Positions 1-9,219 of a DNA stretch of 64,000 nt are shown here, in pieces; position 1 is the first letter of the stretch, and the number at the start of each line of letters is the position of its first letter. The translations under genes were made by a program, and so were the position numbers. Under the pieces are notes generated by a model that saw only the letters and a list, made by a program, of their open reading frames with translations, ran no database searches and was not told where the DNA came from. This stretch comes from an uncultured Amylibacter sp. (GTDB lineage: Bacteria; Pseudomonadota; Alphaproteobacteria; Rhodobacterales; Rhodobacteraceae): positions 248,001 to 312,000 of the forward strand of contig OX044354.1 in assembly GCA_943846615.1 (NCBI GenBank), read 5' to 3'.

Positions 1-842
1 ACCACGAAGGCCGCGCTGGTTTCTGCCTCTATGTTCCGTAACCAATCAAACGCTGGCACTTGGTTTGCCAACTGAACGGGGTTTGCGTTGTCGATTTTAA
101 ACGTGATATCGGATGTAGCATTGCCACGCGTGCGCCGTCCTGAAAACCGGATCAGCGATGGTTTTTTGTCTGTGCGCGGCAATTCAATGGATGTCGCGAT
201 CATCAATTCTTGGTCGACGACGTTGATTTTGATTTCTCCGTTATTCAGATGAAACCGTTTGCCGATCATGCCATCAACATAACTGAGCGCGATGTTGTTC
301 ATGTTAAAAGATTGGATGTTTTTCGCGATCGGCAAATCGAAAAAACCATCGACAACTTGATCAAACGTACCAGAAAAAGCGGTGTTTTCATCGTCTTTGT
401 TCAAGAAATTGAAATGCCCCTGACTGTCGCGCCACAAAAACAATGTCGCACTATCGACGGACAGGCGACCAGATGCGTCTTCTGGTGACAGGCCTGTAAC
501 GATGTTGCTGTCGGCGTAAACATAAGGCAGCGAAATAATCGGCGCGCCCTGCTTTTGACGAACTTTCACATCTTGGAACACGATTTTGGGGTTAAAAAAG
601 CTATCACCCTTGCTTAACCCACCCGCTGACATTTCAATTTCAAACGCATCAGAATTTTCCGCAACCTTGTCTTCGATGAAACTGTTTAATGTAGGGATAG
701 AGATGATTTCATCATCGCCCTTACTGGCGATCACTGCCAACAATACAAAAGGCGCCGCGATCACGAACAACGATAACGTCGCACATATGCTTATGATACG
801 TCGCCAAACGCGCCATGCTTTTCTTTTGCGGGGCTTTTTCAT
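1..842 (-). CDS. AsmA-like / DUF3971-type envelope protein, 3' end outside window
   Basis: The minus-strand frame opens at an ATG at 842 and stays open to the window edge, giving about 280 residues of a longer protein. The N-terminus is strongly basic (MKKPRKRKAWR...) and is followed by one hydrophobic segment at about residues 17-41, so it is probably inner-membrane anchored with the rest in the periplasm. The beta-rich sequence after it, with repeated 'VDSATLFLWRDSQGHFNF'-like strands, resembles the N-terminal part of AsmA/YhdP-type proteins, which form elongated grooves for phospholipid transport between the membranes. The gene is divergent from bcp with about 93 bp between starts. The family call rests on overall pattern only; the diagnostic C-terminal domain is not in the window. 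Confidence 0.6.
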   Translation of the reverse strand, partial: MKKPRKRKAWRVWRRIISICATLSLFVIAAPFVLLAVIASKGDDEIISIPTLNSFIEDKVAENSDAFEIEMSAGGLSKGDSFFNPKIVFQDVKVRQKQGAPIISLPYVYADSNIVTGLSPEDASGRLSVDSATLFLWRDSQGHFNFLNKDDENTAFSGTFDQVVDGFFDLPIAKNIQSFNMNNIALSYVDGMIGKRFHLNNGEIKINVVDQELMIATSIELPRTDKKPSLIRFSGRRTRGNATSDITFKIDNANPVQLANQVPAFDWLRNIEAETSAAFV

Positions 843-935
843 GTCCGAGATCGTTTTCCTTGGGCGTTGGCGTATTGAGCCTATAGCATTTTAACTATAC
901 CCAAGACACAGCGAAAACTAGCGAATAGGATTATT

Positions 936-1403
936 ATGCCCAGCATTGGTGAAAAAGTGCCTAATTTTAAACGTCCAGCAAATGGCGGCGTTGATATTTC
1001 CCTGTCTGATTACGTTGGAAAATACGTGGTTTTGTTTTTCTATCCGCGTGATAACACGCCTGGATGCACCACTGAATCCATAGAATTCAGCGCGGCCATG
1101 CCGAATTTGGATGATCTGAACACCGTTGTTTTGGGCGTGTCTGCGGATAGCGTAAAATCACACGACAATTTTGTAGTGAAAAAAGATTTGAAAATTCCAT
1201 TACTGTCCGACGAGGATGCCACCCTTTGTACAGAATTTGGCGTTTGGACAGAAAAGAACATGTACGGCAAAAAATTCATGGGCATTGTCCGATCCACGTT
1301 CTTAATCGATCCAGATGGTGTTTTGATCCACGAATGGCGCAAAGTGAAAGTAAAGGGCCACGTGGACGCGGTAGTTGAACATATCCAAGGCCTTTCCAAA
1401 TGA
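936..1403 (+). CDS. bcp: Thioredoxin-dependent peroxiredoxin, Bcp/PrxQ family
   Basis: This 155-residue cytosolic peroxiredoxin reduces H2O2 and organic hydroperoxides. The peroxidatic cysteine is C44 in the YPRDNTPGCT motif, with T41 and P42 completing the usual T-x-x-C active site. The resolving cysteine of E. coli Bcp lies five residues later, but here that position (49) is Ile. The only other obvious cysteine is C98 in TLCTEFGVW. It therefore either uses C98 or an external thiol, or works as a 1-Cys enzyme. Length is typical for the family. Its stop codon overlaps the start of the DUF455 gene (ATGATGA), so the two are probably cotranscribed. Confidence 0.93.
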   Translation: MPSIGEKVPNFKRPANGGVDISLSDYVGKYVVLFFYPRDNTPGCTTESIEFSAAMPNLDDLNTVVLGVSADSVKSHDNFVVKKDLKIPLLSDEDATLCTEFGVWTEKNMYGKKFMGIVRSTFLIDPDGVLIHEWRKVKVKGHVDAVVEHIQGLSK

Positions 1404-2206
1404 TGACCCTGACGGAAATGGCGGTGGACGTGTTAACCACCGCTGATGGGCGCGAGAAGACTGCGAAATCACATGCACATGCGAAAACTTGGTTCGCGGC
1501 GCGTGATGCGGGCACACCGATTGCCATCGGCAATGCGCAACCACCAAACGATCCCGCCCGCCCCGATGCGCCCGAATTACTACCACCGCACAAGGTTCCC
1601 AAACGCAAACCAGGCTCTCCCAAGGGGCGCATTGCTCTGTTGCATGCAATCGCGCACATCGAACTGAATGCGGTAGATCTACATTGGGACATCATCCCAC
1701 GTTTCGCGCACATCAAAATGCCAACCGGATATTTCGATGACTGGGTCAAGGCCGCGGATGAGGAAAGTAAACATTTCAATCTGTTGTGTGATCGATTGGA
1801 AGCAATGGGATCATTTTACGGCGATCTGCCTGCCCATGCAGGCATGTGGCGTTCGGCGGCGGAAACCGCGGATGATTTCATGGGCCGTCTGGCAATTGTA
1901 CCAATGGTATTAGAGGCACGCGGATTGGATGTGACACCGGGTATGATCACCTTGTTTCAAAAACACGACGATCCAGAAACTGTAGATGCCCTTGAAATCA
2001 TCTACGCCGAAGAGGTCGGTCACGTTGCATACGGTTCAAAATGGTTTCATTTCCTCTGTGGTCGCCATAATCTGGACCCCAAGGAAACATTCCATAAATT
2101 GGTAGAAACCTATTTCAAAGGAAACCTTCGCCCGCCGTTCAACGATGAAAAACGCGCCGAAGCAGGGCTTCCATTGGATTTCTATTGGCCAATCGCTGTA
2201 ACATAG
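1400..2206 (+). CDS. DUF455 family ferritin-like protein
   Basis: This 268-residue protein has the DUF455 pattern: a poorly conserved N-terminal 75 residues, then a helical ferritin-like domain. Likely metal ligands are visible in HIELNAVDLHWD (about residues 90-101), in the helix with EESKHF, and in EEVGHVAYG near residue 210. These are the Glu/His pairs expected of a diiron four-helix bundle. The family is widespread in proteobacteria, but I know of no firmly established reaction for it; some relatives have been discussed as tRNA-modifying or iron-dependent oxygenases. The start overlaps the bcp stop, so it is translationally coupled to a peroxide-detoxifying enzyme. Confidence 0.85.
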   Translation: MMTLTEMAVDVLTTADGREKTAKSHAHAKTWFAARDAGTPIAIGNAQPPNDPARPDAPELLPPHKVPKRKPGSPKGRIALLHAIAHIELNAVDLHWDIIPRFAHIKMPTGYFDDWVKAADEESKHFNLLCDRLEAMGSFYGDLPAHAGMWRSAAETADDFMGRLAIVPMVLEARGLDVTPGMITLFQKHDDPETVDALEIIYAEEVGHVAYGSKWFHFLCGRHNLDPKETFHKLVETYFKGNLRPPFNDEKRAEAGLPLDFYWPIAVT

Positions 2207-2343
2207 GCAAAAAATGGCAGTTTATTGCTGATTTCGGCACCAAATCGCCACACATCAAACTTCGACGGTAAAAATTATTGCTTTTGGCATGCTTAGCATT
2301 TTAAAACGACTTACGCGGGGGGCTACCGCACGGGGTAAATAAA

Positions 2344-3681
2344 ATGACGGCAAGGTTCGGCGCGATAAATCGCGTCTTGGGTAAACACGTTCCAGAACAG
2401 CGCATCTATCTGCGCTCGGAAAAAACAACGCGCTATGTGCGATTGTCACCACTGATCCAAACGATCATGGGCACGACGTTCGCGGTGGCATTTTGCTGGA
2501 CAATCGTTTCATCCGTAGCCCTAGCCGTTCAGGCGATTTCCGCTAACTCTGAAAAAGAACAAGCCACAGTTTTACAAGAAGCGTACGAAGAGCGGTTGGC
2601 CCAACTGGCCAGCGAACGCGATCAACGCTCACTAGAAGCGCAAACATCACTGGATCGTTTTTACATTGCCCTACGCCAAGTATCCGCACAGCAATCTGAT
2701 CTTTTAGAATTAGAGGAAGAGCGCCGTGAATTGGGTAAAGGTCTGAAAATCATGCAACGCAAGTTGCAAGACGCTGTAAAGGCCCGCGATTTAGCAGAAG
2801 ACCGCGCCGATGCGTTGCTGACGGATTTGCAATCAGTAACGGGTAATTTAAATTCCGAACTTGGCTCATCAAACGACACGCAGGCGACATTGTCATTCTT
2901 GACCGCCGCTCTGGATAAAACAGTTGTTCAACGTGATACCCTCAGTGACGAAACCACATATATGAAAGAGCGCGTTGGCGAACTGGAATTAGACGCCGCC
3001 CTATTGCAGGAACGCGGCAATCAAATTTTCAGCCGTCTCGAAGAAGCCGTCGACGTGGCACTGACGCCATTGTCCAGCGCATTGGATCGTCGCGGCATTA
3101 ACACCAAATCCTTAGTGAACGAAGTACGCCGTGGGTATTCTGGTTCTGGCGGCGCCCTGACCCCACTTGAAATTTCATCGCAAAGTGCTTTGACGGATGA
3201 GCTTTCATCACGTGCAGACAAATTGCTACGCCAATTGGATCGCGTGAATTTGATGAAACTTGCTGTGTCCAAGGTACCCCTTGGGCATCCAATCGCCGGA
3301 TCATACCGTTTCACCAGTGGTTTCGGCATGCGCAGACACCCAGTTAGTGGCGGACGCCGTATGCATAATGGAACCGATATGGCAGGTGCTCGTGGTACAA
3401 AAATTGTGTCAACAGGTGATGGTGTTGTAACCTTCGCTGGCCGCCAAAGTGGCTATGGAAACCTTGTTAAAATTCGCCACGCGCAGGGATTTGAGACCTA
3501 TTACGCGCATCTTCACAGAATAAATGTAAAGTCGGGACAAAAAGTCTCGCGTGGACAGAAAATTGGTGGTATGGGCAACACGGGCGGAAGCACTGGGGTG
3601 CATCTTCACTACGAAATTCGAATAGGCGGTAAGCCTGTAAATGCTAGAAACTATATGAAGGCTGCAAACGATGTTTTCTAA
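2344..3681 (+). CDS. M23 (LytM) family metallopeptidase with DUF5930-type N-terminus
   Basis: This 445-residue cell-wall endopeptidase cuts peptide crosslinks in peptidoglycan. The N-terminus (TARFGAINRVLGKHVPEQ...) is the roseobacter DUF5930 type, with one transmembrane segment at about residues 38-65. A long coiled coil follows (about 65-235). The LytM domain occupies about 320-435. Its zinc-binding motifs are intact: HNGTDMAG (HxxxD) and HLHYEIR (HxH), with YYAHLHRI between them. It is therefore probably active rather than an EnvC-like pseudo-enzyme. The last 11 bp overlap the bactofilin gene. LytM-bactofilin pairs are a recurring arrangement in which the bactofilin scaffold positions the peptidase. 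Confidence 0.93.
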   Translation: MTARFGAINRVLGKHVPEQRIYLRSEKTTRYVRLSPLIQTIMGTTFAVAFCWTIVSSVALAVQAISANSEKEQATVLQEAYEERLAQLASERDQRSLEAQTSLDRFYIALRQVSAQQSDLLELEEERRELGKGLKIMQRKLQDAVKARDLAEDRADALLTDLQSVTGNLNSELGSSNDTQATLSFLTAALDKTVVQRDTLSDETTYMKERVGELELDAALLQERGNQIFSRLEEAVDVALTPLSSALDRRGINTKSLVNEVRRGYSGSGGALTPLEISSQSALTDELSSRADKLLRQLDRVNLMKLAVSKVPLGHPIAGSYRFTSGFGMRRHPVSGGRRMHNGTDMAGARGTKIVSTGDGVVTFAGRQSGYGNLVKIRHAQGFETYYAHLHRINVKSGQKVSRGQKIGGMGNTGGSTGVHLHYEIRIGGKPVNARNYMKAANDVF

Positions 3682-4171
3682 GAAACCAGAACCAACAAAA
3701 CCAACAAGCACACCTGCTACGGCACCAAAGCCAGCAGCAACAGCGCCAAAAGCAACGACGCCATCATCCAAGATGAGCCCGACGCCAACAGCGACAACAG
3801 CCAAGCCACCAGCGTCAACATTGGCGACTGACTTGCACATCAAAGGCAACCTAAAAACAACAGGTGACATCCAGATTTCTGGTACCGTAGACGGTGACAT
3901 TCGCGCGCACCTTTTGACAGTGGGCGAAGGCTCCACGGTTAAAGGCGAAGTGGTTGCAGACGACGTTGTAGTTCACGGTCGTGTTGTTGGTCGTGTTCGC
4001 GGCCTAAAGGTACGCTTGACGGCAACTGCGCGTGTTGAAGGTGACATCATCCATAAAACAATCGCAATCGAAAGCGGTGCTCATTTTGAAGGTTCTGTGA
4101 CACGTCAAGACGACCCTTTGAATGCATCATCAAAAGCTAAAACTGCGGCAGCTGCCAAAGTTTCTGAATAA
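3671..4171 (+). CDS. Bactofilin (polymer-forming cytoskeletal protein)
   Basis: This 166-residue protein has the three-part bactofilin layout. A disordered Pro/Thr/Ala/Lys-rich N-tail (residues 1-55) comes first. A DUF583 right-handed beta-helix core (about 57-140) follows, with repeating strand units such as LHIKGNLKTTGDIQISG and VVADDVVVHGRVVGRVRG. A short disordered Ala/Lys C-tail ends it. Bactofilins polymerise without nucleotide into membrane-associated filaments and recruit cell-wall enzymes. The start lies inside the 3' end of the upstream M23 gene, which strongly suggests the two act together. A strong intrinsic terminator follows, so the M23-bactofilin unit ends here. Confidence 0.93.
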   Translation: MFSKKPEPTKPTSTPATAPKPAATAPKATTPSSKMSPTPTATTAKPPASTLATDLHIKGNLKTTGDIQISGTVDGDIRAHLLTVGEGSTVKGEVVADDVVVHGRVVGRVRGLKVRLTATARVEGDIIHKTIAIESGAHFEGSVTRQDDPLNASSKAKTAAAAKVSE

Positions 4172-4194
4172 GCCTTTGTAAATTTAGTAATTTT

Positions 4195-4223
4195 AAAACC
4201 CGCCTGATTTGGCGGGTTTTTTT
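4195..4223 (+). terminator. Rho-independent terminator after bactofilin gene
   Basis: A perfect 10-bp stem (AAAACCCGCC / GGCGGGTTTT) with a 6-nt loop runs into seven consecutive T residues, 24 bp after the bactofilin stop. The A-rich 5' arm means the hairpin could also work for the convergent minus-strand gene ending at 4280. Confidence 0.9.
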
Positions 4224-4279
4224 ATGATTGTCCACGTGATGGCATGGATTTACACCTTTGTTTTAAAACGTAAACCATA

Positions 4280-5293
4280 TTACCCTTTGCGAAATGGGTT
4301 CAATTTTCCAAACATGTTGTTTGATTTTGATCTGATCAAAAAAGCGTCTCTCAAATCCTGTTCGGCTTGGCTCGCCACTGGCGTTTGGACGCGCGTTGGT
4401 GCGATGATCGGACGTGGTGGTGTGGGCGCTGATTTCACATCTTTGTGGCTTAGAAGGGTCAGATATGTGGTCCCCATTGGGGCGTCGTTACTCGCTGGCT
4501 CCTTGTGAACTTGCACGACCCATTCCTCTTCGCGCCCTGCCGTGTGTCCATGATCTGGGACCACGTTGATCATACGACAGTACTCCACAAATACCGCTCC
4601 TAATTGGACCACGGCAGGTACGTTCAGCGCAACCGGTTTCAAAACCAACCGCGTGCCGATCATCTGTTCCGATCCGACATAGCGAACACTCACCTCATCC
4701 ATGCGATCACCTCGCTCTATCCAAGGGTGCAGCAAAAGTAATAACGGCAACTCTTCGTCCACAAATGTCAGATAGGTGTCGCCAGTGTACATCTGTTCTG
4801 ACTGGGTCCAGTGGATCACATCAGGCTTTGCATAGGTACAAATATACAGTGTCGCCATATGCAGTATCTTAAGGCGCAATTCCATCTGCTGTTGAGTTTC
4901 ATTCTCGCCTAAGTTCATATCGATGCCAGCATCAGCAATCATTGCCAAATGCTCACCATCGAAAAGGGCATCCCCCGAAACAACGCTCAGCAGAATATAC
5001 TGTTGATTGTCGCGCACCATGCTGGCGAAATCAAAACTTTGCAGATTTAGATACTGCGAAGACAGTGCATGTTTGAACCCATCAAGCGCGCAGGGCGTGC
5101 GCATCAGTTCGATTTTGATACAGCATGTTCCAACCTTCAAAAACAAGGCGGCGTTATCTGAGCGGTGTGTAATACCAACATCCAAACCATCCTCAGCGAC
5201 GATGGCAGTAATCGTTTCTATAAAATGATCAAAATCAATATCCCCAAAAGGTTCGGAATATAAGCAGGCCGCTTGGAAATCGATTGGTACCAT
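4280..5293 (-). CDS. Hypothetical protein downstream of prfB
   Basis: I do not recognise this family. A longer open frame reaches back into prfB, but the ATG at 5293, 7 bp past the prfB stop, is the sensible start and gives about 337 residues (MVPIDFQAACLYSEPFGD...). No signal peptide or membrane segment is evident, so it is probably cytosolic. The N-terminal two thirds look like a mixed alpha/beta fold. The last 50 residues are Pro/Arg/Ser-rich and end in a basic tail (FGKLNPFRKG), which looks disordered. Tight spacing places it in one transcription unit with prfB and probably the PBP1A gene. No catalytic motif could be assigned. Confidence 0.7.
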   Translation of the reverse strand: MVPIDFQAACLYSEPFGDIDFDHFIETITAIVAEDGLDVGITHRSDNAALFLKVGTCCIKIELMRTPCALDGFKHALSSQYLNLQSFDFASMVRDNQQYILLSVVSGDALFDGEHLAMIADAGIDMNLGENETQQQMELRLKILHMATLYICTYAKPDVIHWTQSEQMYTGDTYLTFVDEELPLLLLLHPWIERGDRMDEVSVRYVGSEQMIGTRLVLKPVALNVPAVVQLGAVFVEYCRMINVVPDHGHTAGREEEWVVQVHKEPASNDAPMGTTYLTLLSHKDVKSAPTPPRPIIAPTRVQTPVASQAEQDLRDAFLIRSKSNNMFGKLNPFRKG

Positions 5294-5300
5294 AGGCACC

Positions 5301-6425
5301 CTACTCGGCTTGCGCCTCTGCACGTGATTTACCTGCCACATCCAATGCCAATGTCGCTGCCATAAACGCATCCAGATCGCCGTTTAATACGCCTTGGCTG
5401 TCAGATGTTTCAACGTTTGTCCGCAGGTCCTTGACCATCTGATACGGGTGCAAAACGTAGGAACGGATTTGGTTGCCCCAACCCGCTTCGCCTTTACTGT
5501 CGTGCGCCTCTTGGATGCCTTCGGTCCTTTTGCGCATTTCCATTTCATACAGGCGTGATTTCAACGCGGCCATACAATTTGCGCGATTTTGGTGTTGGGA
5601 CTTTTCCGAACTTTGCACAACGATGCCTGTCGGCAGGTGCGTCATCCGCACGGCGGAATCGGTGTTATTAACGTGCTGACCACCCGCGCCCGATGAACGA
5701 TATGTATCCACCCGCAAATCGGCTGGATTCACATCAATTTCGACGTTGTCGTCAACAACAGGATAAACCCAAACAGATGAAAATGATGTATGGCGTTTGG
5801 CATTGCTGTCAAATGGTGAAATCCGCACCAGACGATGCACGCCGCTCTCAGATTTCATCCAGCCATAGGCGTTCGCGCCCTTAATCTGATATGTCACCGA
5901 TTTAATGCCAGCCTCGTCGCCGACGCTCTCTTCCATGCGATCAACTTGATACCCTTTTTGCTCGGCCCAACGCACATACATGCGAGCCAGCATATTCGCC
6001 CAATCACAGCTTTCTGTCCCACCCGCGCCTGCGTTGATTTGCAGAAACGTATCATTGCCGTCCGCTTCGCCGTTTAACAATGCTTCCAGCTCTTGTTTAG
6101 CGGCCTCTATCTTAATTTTCTCGATGGACTTCTCGGCATCTTCAATGACCTCTTTGTCGTCTTCCATTTCGCCAAGTTCGATCATATCAATGTTATCTTG
6201 CAAGCCTTGGGACAGATCGGTGTAACCCGCAATCGCATCCGCCAACATTTGGCGTTCCCGCATCAATTTTTGCGCCTTTTCGGGATTGTCCCATAATTTA
6301 GGATCCTCGGACATGGCATCAAATTCTTCCATGCGATGCGCGGCAGTATCCCAATCCATGCGTTGACGCAACAAATCCAATGATTTGCGGATTTCTTCGA
6401 CGATGTTTTCAATTTCTGCGCGCAT
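5301..6425 (-). CDS. prfB: Peptide chain release factor 2
   Basis: RF2 recognises UAA and UGA stop codons and triggers peptide release. The stop-codon tripeptide SPF is in VRISPFDSNAKRHTSF. The catalytic GGQ is in RSSGAGGQHVNNTDSAVR, the segment that reaches the peptidyl-transferase centre. The protein reads in one frame, so the autoregulatory +1 frameshift site of E. coli prfB is absent, as in many alphaproteobacteria. An in-frame ATG lies 7 codons upstream (6446), but the ATG at 6425 has AAGGGCAGAG just ahead and gives the usual N-terminus MRAEIENIVEEI, about 374 residues. It is followed within 10 bp by the unknown gene. Confidence 0.96.
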   Translation of the reverse strand: MRAEIENIVEEIRKSLDLLRQRMDWDTAAHRMEEFDAMSEDPKLWDNPEKAQKLMRERQMLADAIAGYTDLSQGLQDNIDMIELGEMEDDKEVIEDAEKSIEKIKIEAAKQELEALLNGEADGNDTFLQINAGAGGTESCDWANMLARMYVRWAEQKGYQVDRMEESVGDEAGIKSVTYQIKGANAYGWMKSESGVHRLVRISPFDSNAKRHTSFSSVWVYPVVDDNVEIDVNPADLRVDTYRSSGAGGQHVNNTDSAVRMTHLPTGIVVQSSEKSQHQNRANCMAALKSRLYEMEMRKRTEGIQEAHDSKGEAGWGNQIRSYVLHPYQMVKDLRTNVETSDSQGVLNGDLDAFMAATLALDVAGKSRAEAQAE

Positions 6426-6517
6426 GTTCTCTGCCCTTATATTCACATCGTTTCTACAAAGCGGATCACGCGCGGTAAAGTGGAATAGGGGATTTATCCC
6501 CTATTCAAGTGACTTGA

Positions 6518-9076
6518 TTAATACTGTCCACCACTGGACAGGCTACCAAAGCTGGCTTTGCCGGAAATTTTCTTGGTTTCGCCCGTGGCGGTTGTGACAA
6601 CCTGGTTTTTATTGCTCGCCGCATTCCCAGCCAAGAAGTCTGAGAAGATTTCAATGTCCGCACTGGCAGAGAACCCACCGTCAATAACCGTAATCAAACC
6701 GTCCAAAATCGGGTCTTCTCCAAGGCGGAACAATTCGGCCACAACATGTTCACCTGTTGCACCATCAGGCAACTGCGCGCCCGAAAACCGATCGAATTTC
6801 GCGAAATATGTATTTTCAGGTTGGCTGAATTTACCAGCACCATACTTTTTGATCGCCTTGGCCATGAATTGTCTAAACACGGGGCCACACATGCCACCAC
6901 CTGATGCGCTGCGCCCCAATGGTTCCGGTGTGTCATGCCCGATGTAACAACCAGCAACGATGTTGCGGGTGAAGCCGACGAACCAAACGTCCTTTGCCTC
7001 GTTTGTTGTACCAGTTTTACCAGCGATCTGAACGCCCTTCATTGCGACACGTTTCGCGGTTCCTCGTTCCACCACGCCACGCATCATTGATGTCAGGCGG
7101 TACGCCGTTACAGGGTCCATCACCCGTTCGCGGTTATTTTCCACGCGTGGCGAACGGCCCTCGGTGATCTGCGCTGCATTACAATCAATGCAATCGCGCT
7201 GGTCATGTTTGAAAATTGTGCGTCCGAAACGATCCTGCACACGGTCAACCATTGTTGGTGCAACCCTTTCGCCGCCGTTGGCGAACATCGCGTATGATGA
7301 TACCATTTTAAACAATGTGGTCTCCTGAGCACCCAATGATGCGGACAACACACGTTGCATGCGGTCATAAACACCAAAACGTTCAGCATAACCACCAACA
7401 ACGTCCATTCCCACGTCCTGCGCCAAACGAATAGTCATAAGGTTACGCGATTGTTCGATACCCACGCGCAATGGCGCAGGCCCATAAAATTTGTTTGATG
7501 CGTTTTTAGGACGCCACAATCCTTGTGGCGTATTAATTTCAATCGGTGCATCGACGATGATTGACGCAGGGCTGTACCCACTGTCCAATGCGGCGGCGTA
7601 TACGAATGGTTTAAATGATGAACCCGGTTGGCGTTGTGCCTGTGTTGCGCGGTTAAATACGGAATGCTGGTATGAAAACCCACCCTGCATTGCGATAACG
7701 CGGCCTGTATCGGTATCCATCGCCATGAAACCGCCCTGTACCTTTGGAATTTGGCGCAATGTCCAGCGTTGGATTACGCCGTTTTTATCGCGCGCTGGTT
7801 TCACCATAACGATGTCGCCCACGGCCCACATATCCGTGGCCTTGCGGATGCGCAGTGTTTTACCGTCTTCAACTTCGCGGTTTTTGGCCCATTTCAGTTC
7901 GGACGCCAACGACAAAACCTGTTTGTCATCTGGGGAAAACCCCTCGACCTCGATACGTGCGGATTTTGCACCGACTTCCATAACCGCCGCCAAATGCCAT
8001 CCCGCGATATCGCGTGGCAATTCCTGTTTCGCCAACTCATCGCGCCATGCACCGTCCGTCAGCAATGCGGTATCGATTGTGGTGACAGGGCCACGGTATG
8101 GGCTGTTTGCGCGATCATATTTTTCCAAACCATCACGCAAGGCCAATTCGGCCTCGGACTGTAATTCTGGATCCATTGTCGCGCGAACCGCTAAGCCGCC
8201 CGTGAAAAACTGCTCTTCGCCAAATGATGCGGATAGTTGGCGACGAATTTCATCGGTGAAATAATTGCGCGGAGGGCGTGTGGAACGCACAGATGCCAAA
8301 TGCCCACCCTGCACTGTTTTCAATTCCTGTTCCTTGGCAATCAATGATGCAGCTTCGGTGACGTAACCGTTCTCAGCCATCTCGCGCAAAACGAAATTTC
8401 GACGTGCCAATGCACGTTTCAATTGACGCACTGGGTGATAATTGCTGGGCGCTTTGGGTAATGACGCAAGATATGCCGCCTCTTCCAATGTTACCTCTTC
8501 CAGTGGTTTGCCGAAATATGTTTCTGCGGCCGCCGTCACACCATATGAGTTTTGACCAAGGAAAATTTCATTCAAGTACAGTTCCAAAATCTTGTCTTTG
8601 GACATCGAACTCTCGATCCGTGTCGCTAGAATGATTTCTTTCACCTTACGATCCAACTTGCGCGATCCATCCAGCAGGAAGTTTTTCATAACCTGTTGGG
8701 TAATCGTCGACGCACCGCGTAAATCCTGACCACGTGCCGCATCAATAATCGCCTTTGCGATACCTGCGGGATCATAACCCGCGTGTTCGTAAAAGTTCTT
8801 ATCCTCGGCAGAAATAAACGCCTGTTTCACGATGTCTGGGATTTCATCCGCTGGTGTAAACAAACGGCGCTCTTGGGCAAATTCGTCCATAACCTGCCCA
8901 TCAACGGAATAAACGCGGCTGATGGTGGCGGGTTCATAGCTAGCCAATTGTTCGTGATCCGGCAAATCCGCACCATAGGCAAAGAAAATACCAGCCAACA
9001 GAGCCGCACCCAAAACACCGCCCAACGTCAGCAGTGCAAAAATGGATCCAAAGAACGAAAATATGAAACGTAACAC
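6518..9076 (-). CDS. mrcA: Penicillin-binding protein 1A (class A bifunctional PBP)
   Basis: This protein of about 850 residues polymerises and crosslinks peptidoglycan in the periplasm. One N-terminal membrane anchor covers about residues 2-35. The GT51 glycosyltransferase domain follows, with the catalytic Glu in ISAEDKNFYEHAGYD and the motifs GASTITQQVMKN and KVKEIILATRIE. The transpeptidase domain carries the SxxK nucleophile in QPGSSFKPFVYA, an SRN motif in EQSRNLMTIR and KTGTT near residue 670. An OB-like insertion lies between the two domains, as in other PBP1A proteins. No ATG is suitable. A TTG at 9082 and a GTG at 9076 are possible, and I chose the GTG because GGGA lies 8 nt upstream and the product then begins MLRFIFSFFG. 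Confidence 0.95.
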   Translation of the reverse strand: MLRFIFSFFGSIFALLTLGGVLGAALLAGIFFAYGADLPDHEQLASYEPATISRVYSVDGQVMDEFAQERRLFTPADEIPDIVKQAFISAEDKNFYEHAGYDPAGIAKAIIDAARGQDLRGASTITQQVMKNFLLDGSRKLDRKVKEIILATRIESSMSKDKILELYLNEIFLGQNSYGVTAAAETYFGKPLEEVTLEEAAYLASLPKAPSNYHPVRQLKRALARRNFVLREMAENGYVTEAASLIAKEQELKTVQGGHLASVRSTRPPRNYFTDEIRRQLSASFGEEQFFTGGLAVRATMDPELQSEAELALRDGLEKYDRANSPYRGPVTTIDTALLTDGAWRDELAKQELPRDIAGWHLAAVMEVGAKSARIEVEGFSPDDKQVLSLASELKWAKNREVEDGKTLRIRKATDMWAVGDIVMVKPARDKNGVIQRWTLRQIPKVQGGFMAMDTDTGRVIAMQGGFSYQHSVFNRATQAQRQPGSSFKPFVYAAALDSGYSPASIIVDAPIEINTPQGLWRPKNASNKFYGPAPLRVGIEQSRNLMTIRLAQDVGMDVVGGYAERFGVYDRMQRVLSASLGAQETTLFKMVSSYAMFANGGERVAPTMVDRVQDRFGRTIFKHDQRDCIDCNAAQITEGRSPRVENNRERVMDPVTAYRLTSMMRGVVERGTAKRVAMKGVQIAGKTGTTNEAKDVWFVGFTRNIVAGCYIGHDTPEPLGRSASGGGMCGPVFRQFMAKAIKKYGAGKFSQPENTYFAKFDRFSGAQLPDGATGEHVVAELFRLGEDPILDGLITVIDGGFSASADIEIFSDFLAGNAASNKNQVVTTATGETKKISGKASFGSLSSGGQY

Positions 9077-9219
9077 AGGCAAATTCCCAATGATTTATCG
9101 ACAGTATAGCACCCTAAATCAGTTGCACCAACGCCCTGAAGGGCATGATCAGCAACAAGACGCCGAATCTTTGTTCCTATCTAGGGTTTCCCCCGATGTT
9201 TTTAAATAGAGTTGCGACG

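Noticed and set aside
5301..6446. Programmed +1 frameshift in prfB
   Set aside because: The gene reads in one frame from start to stop; no in-frame UGA near codon 25.
7491..8264. 257-codon plus-strand frame inside the PBP1A gene
   Set aside because: Antisense to a well-supported gene; composition is shadow-like and no ribosome-binding site is present.
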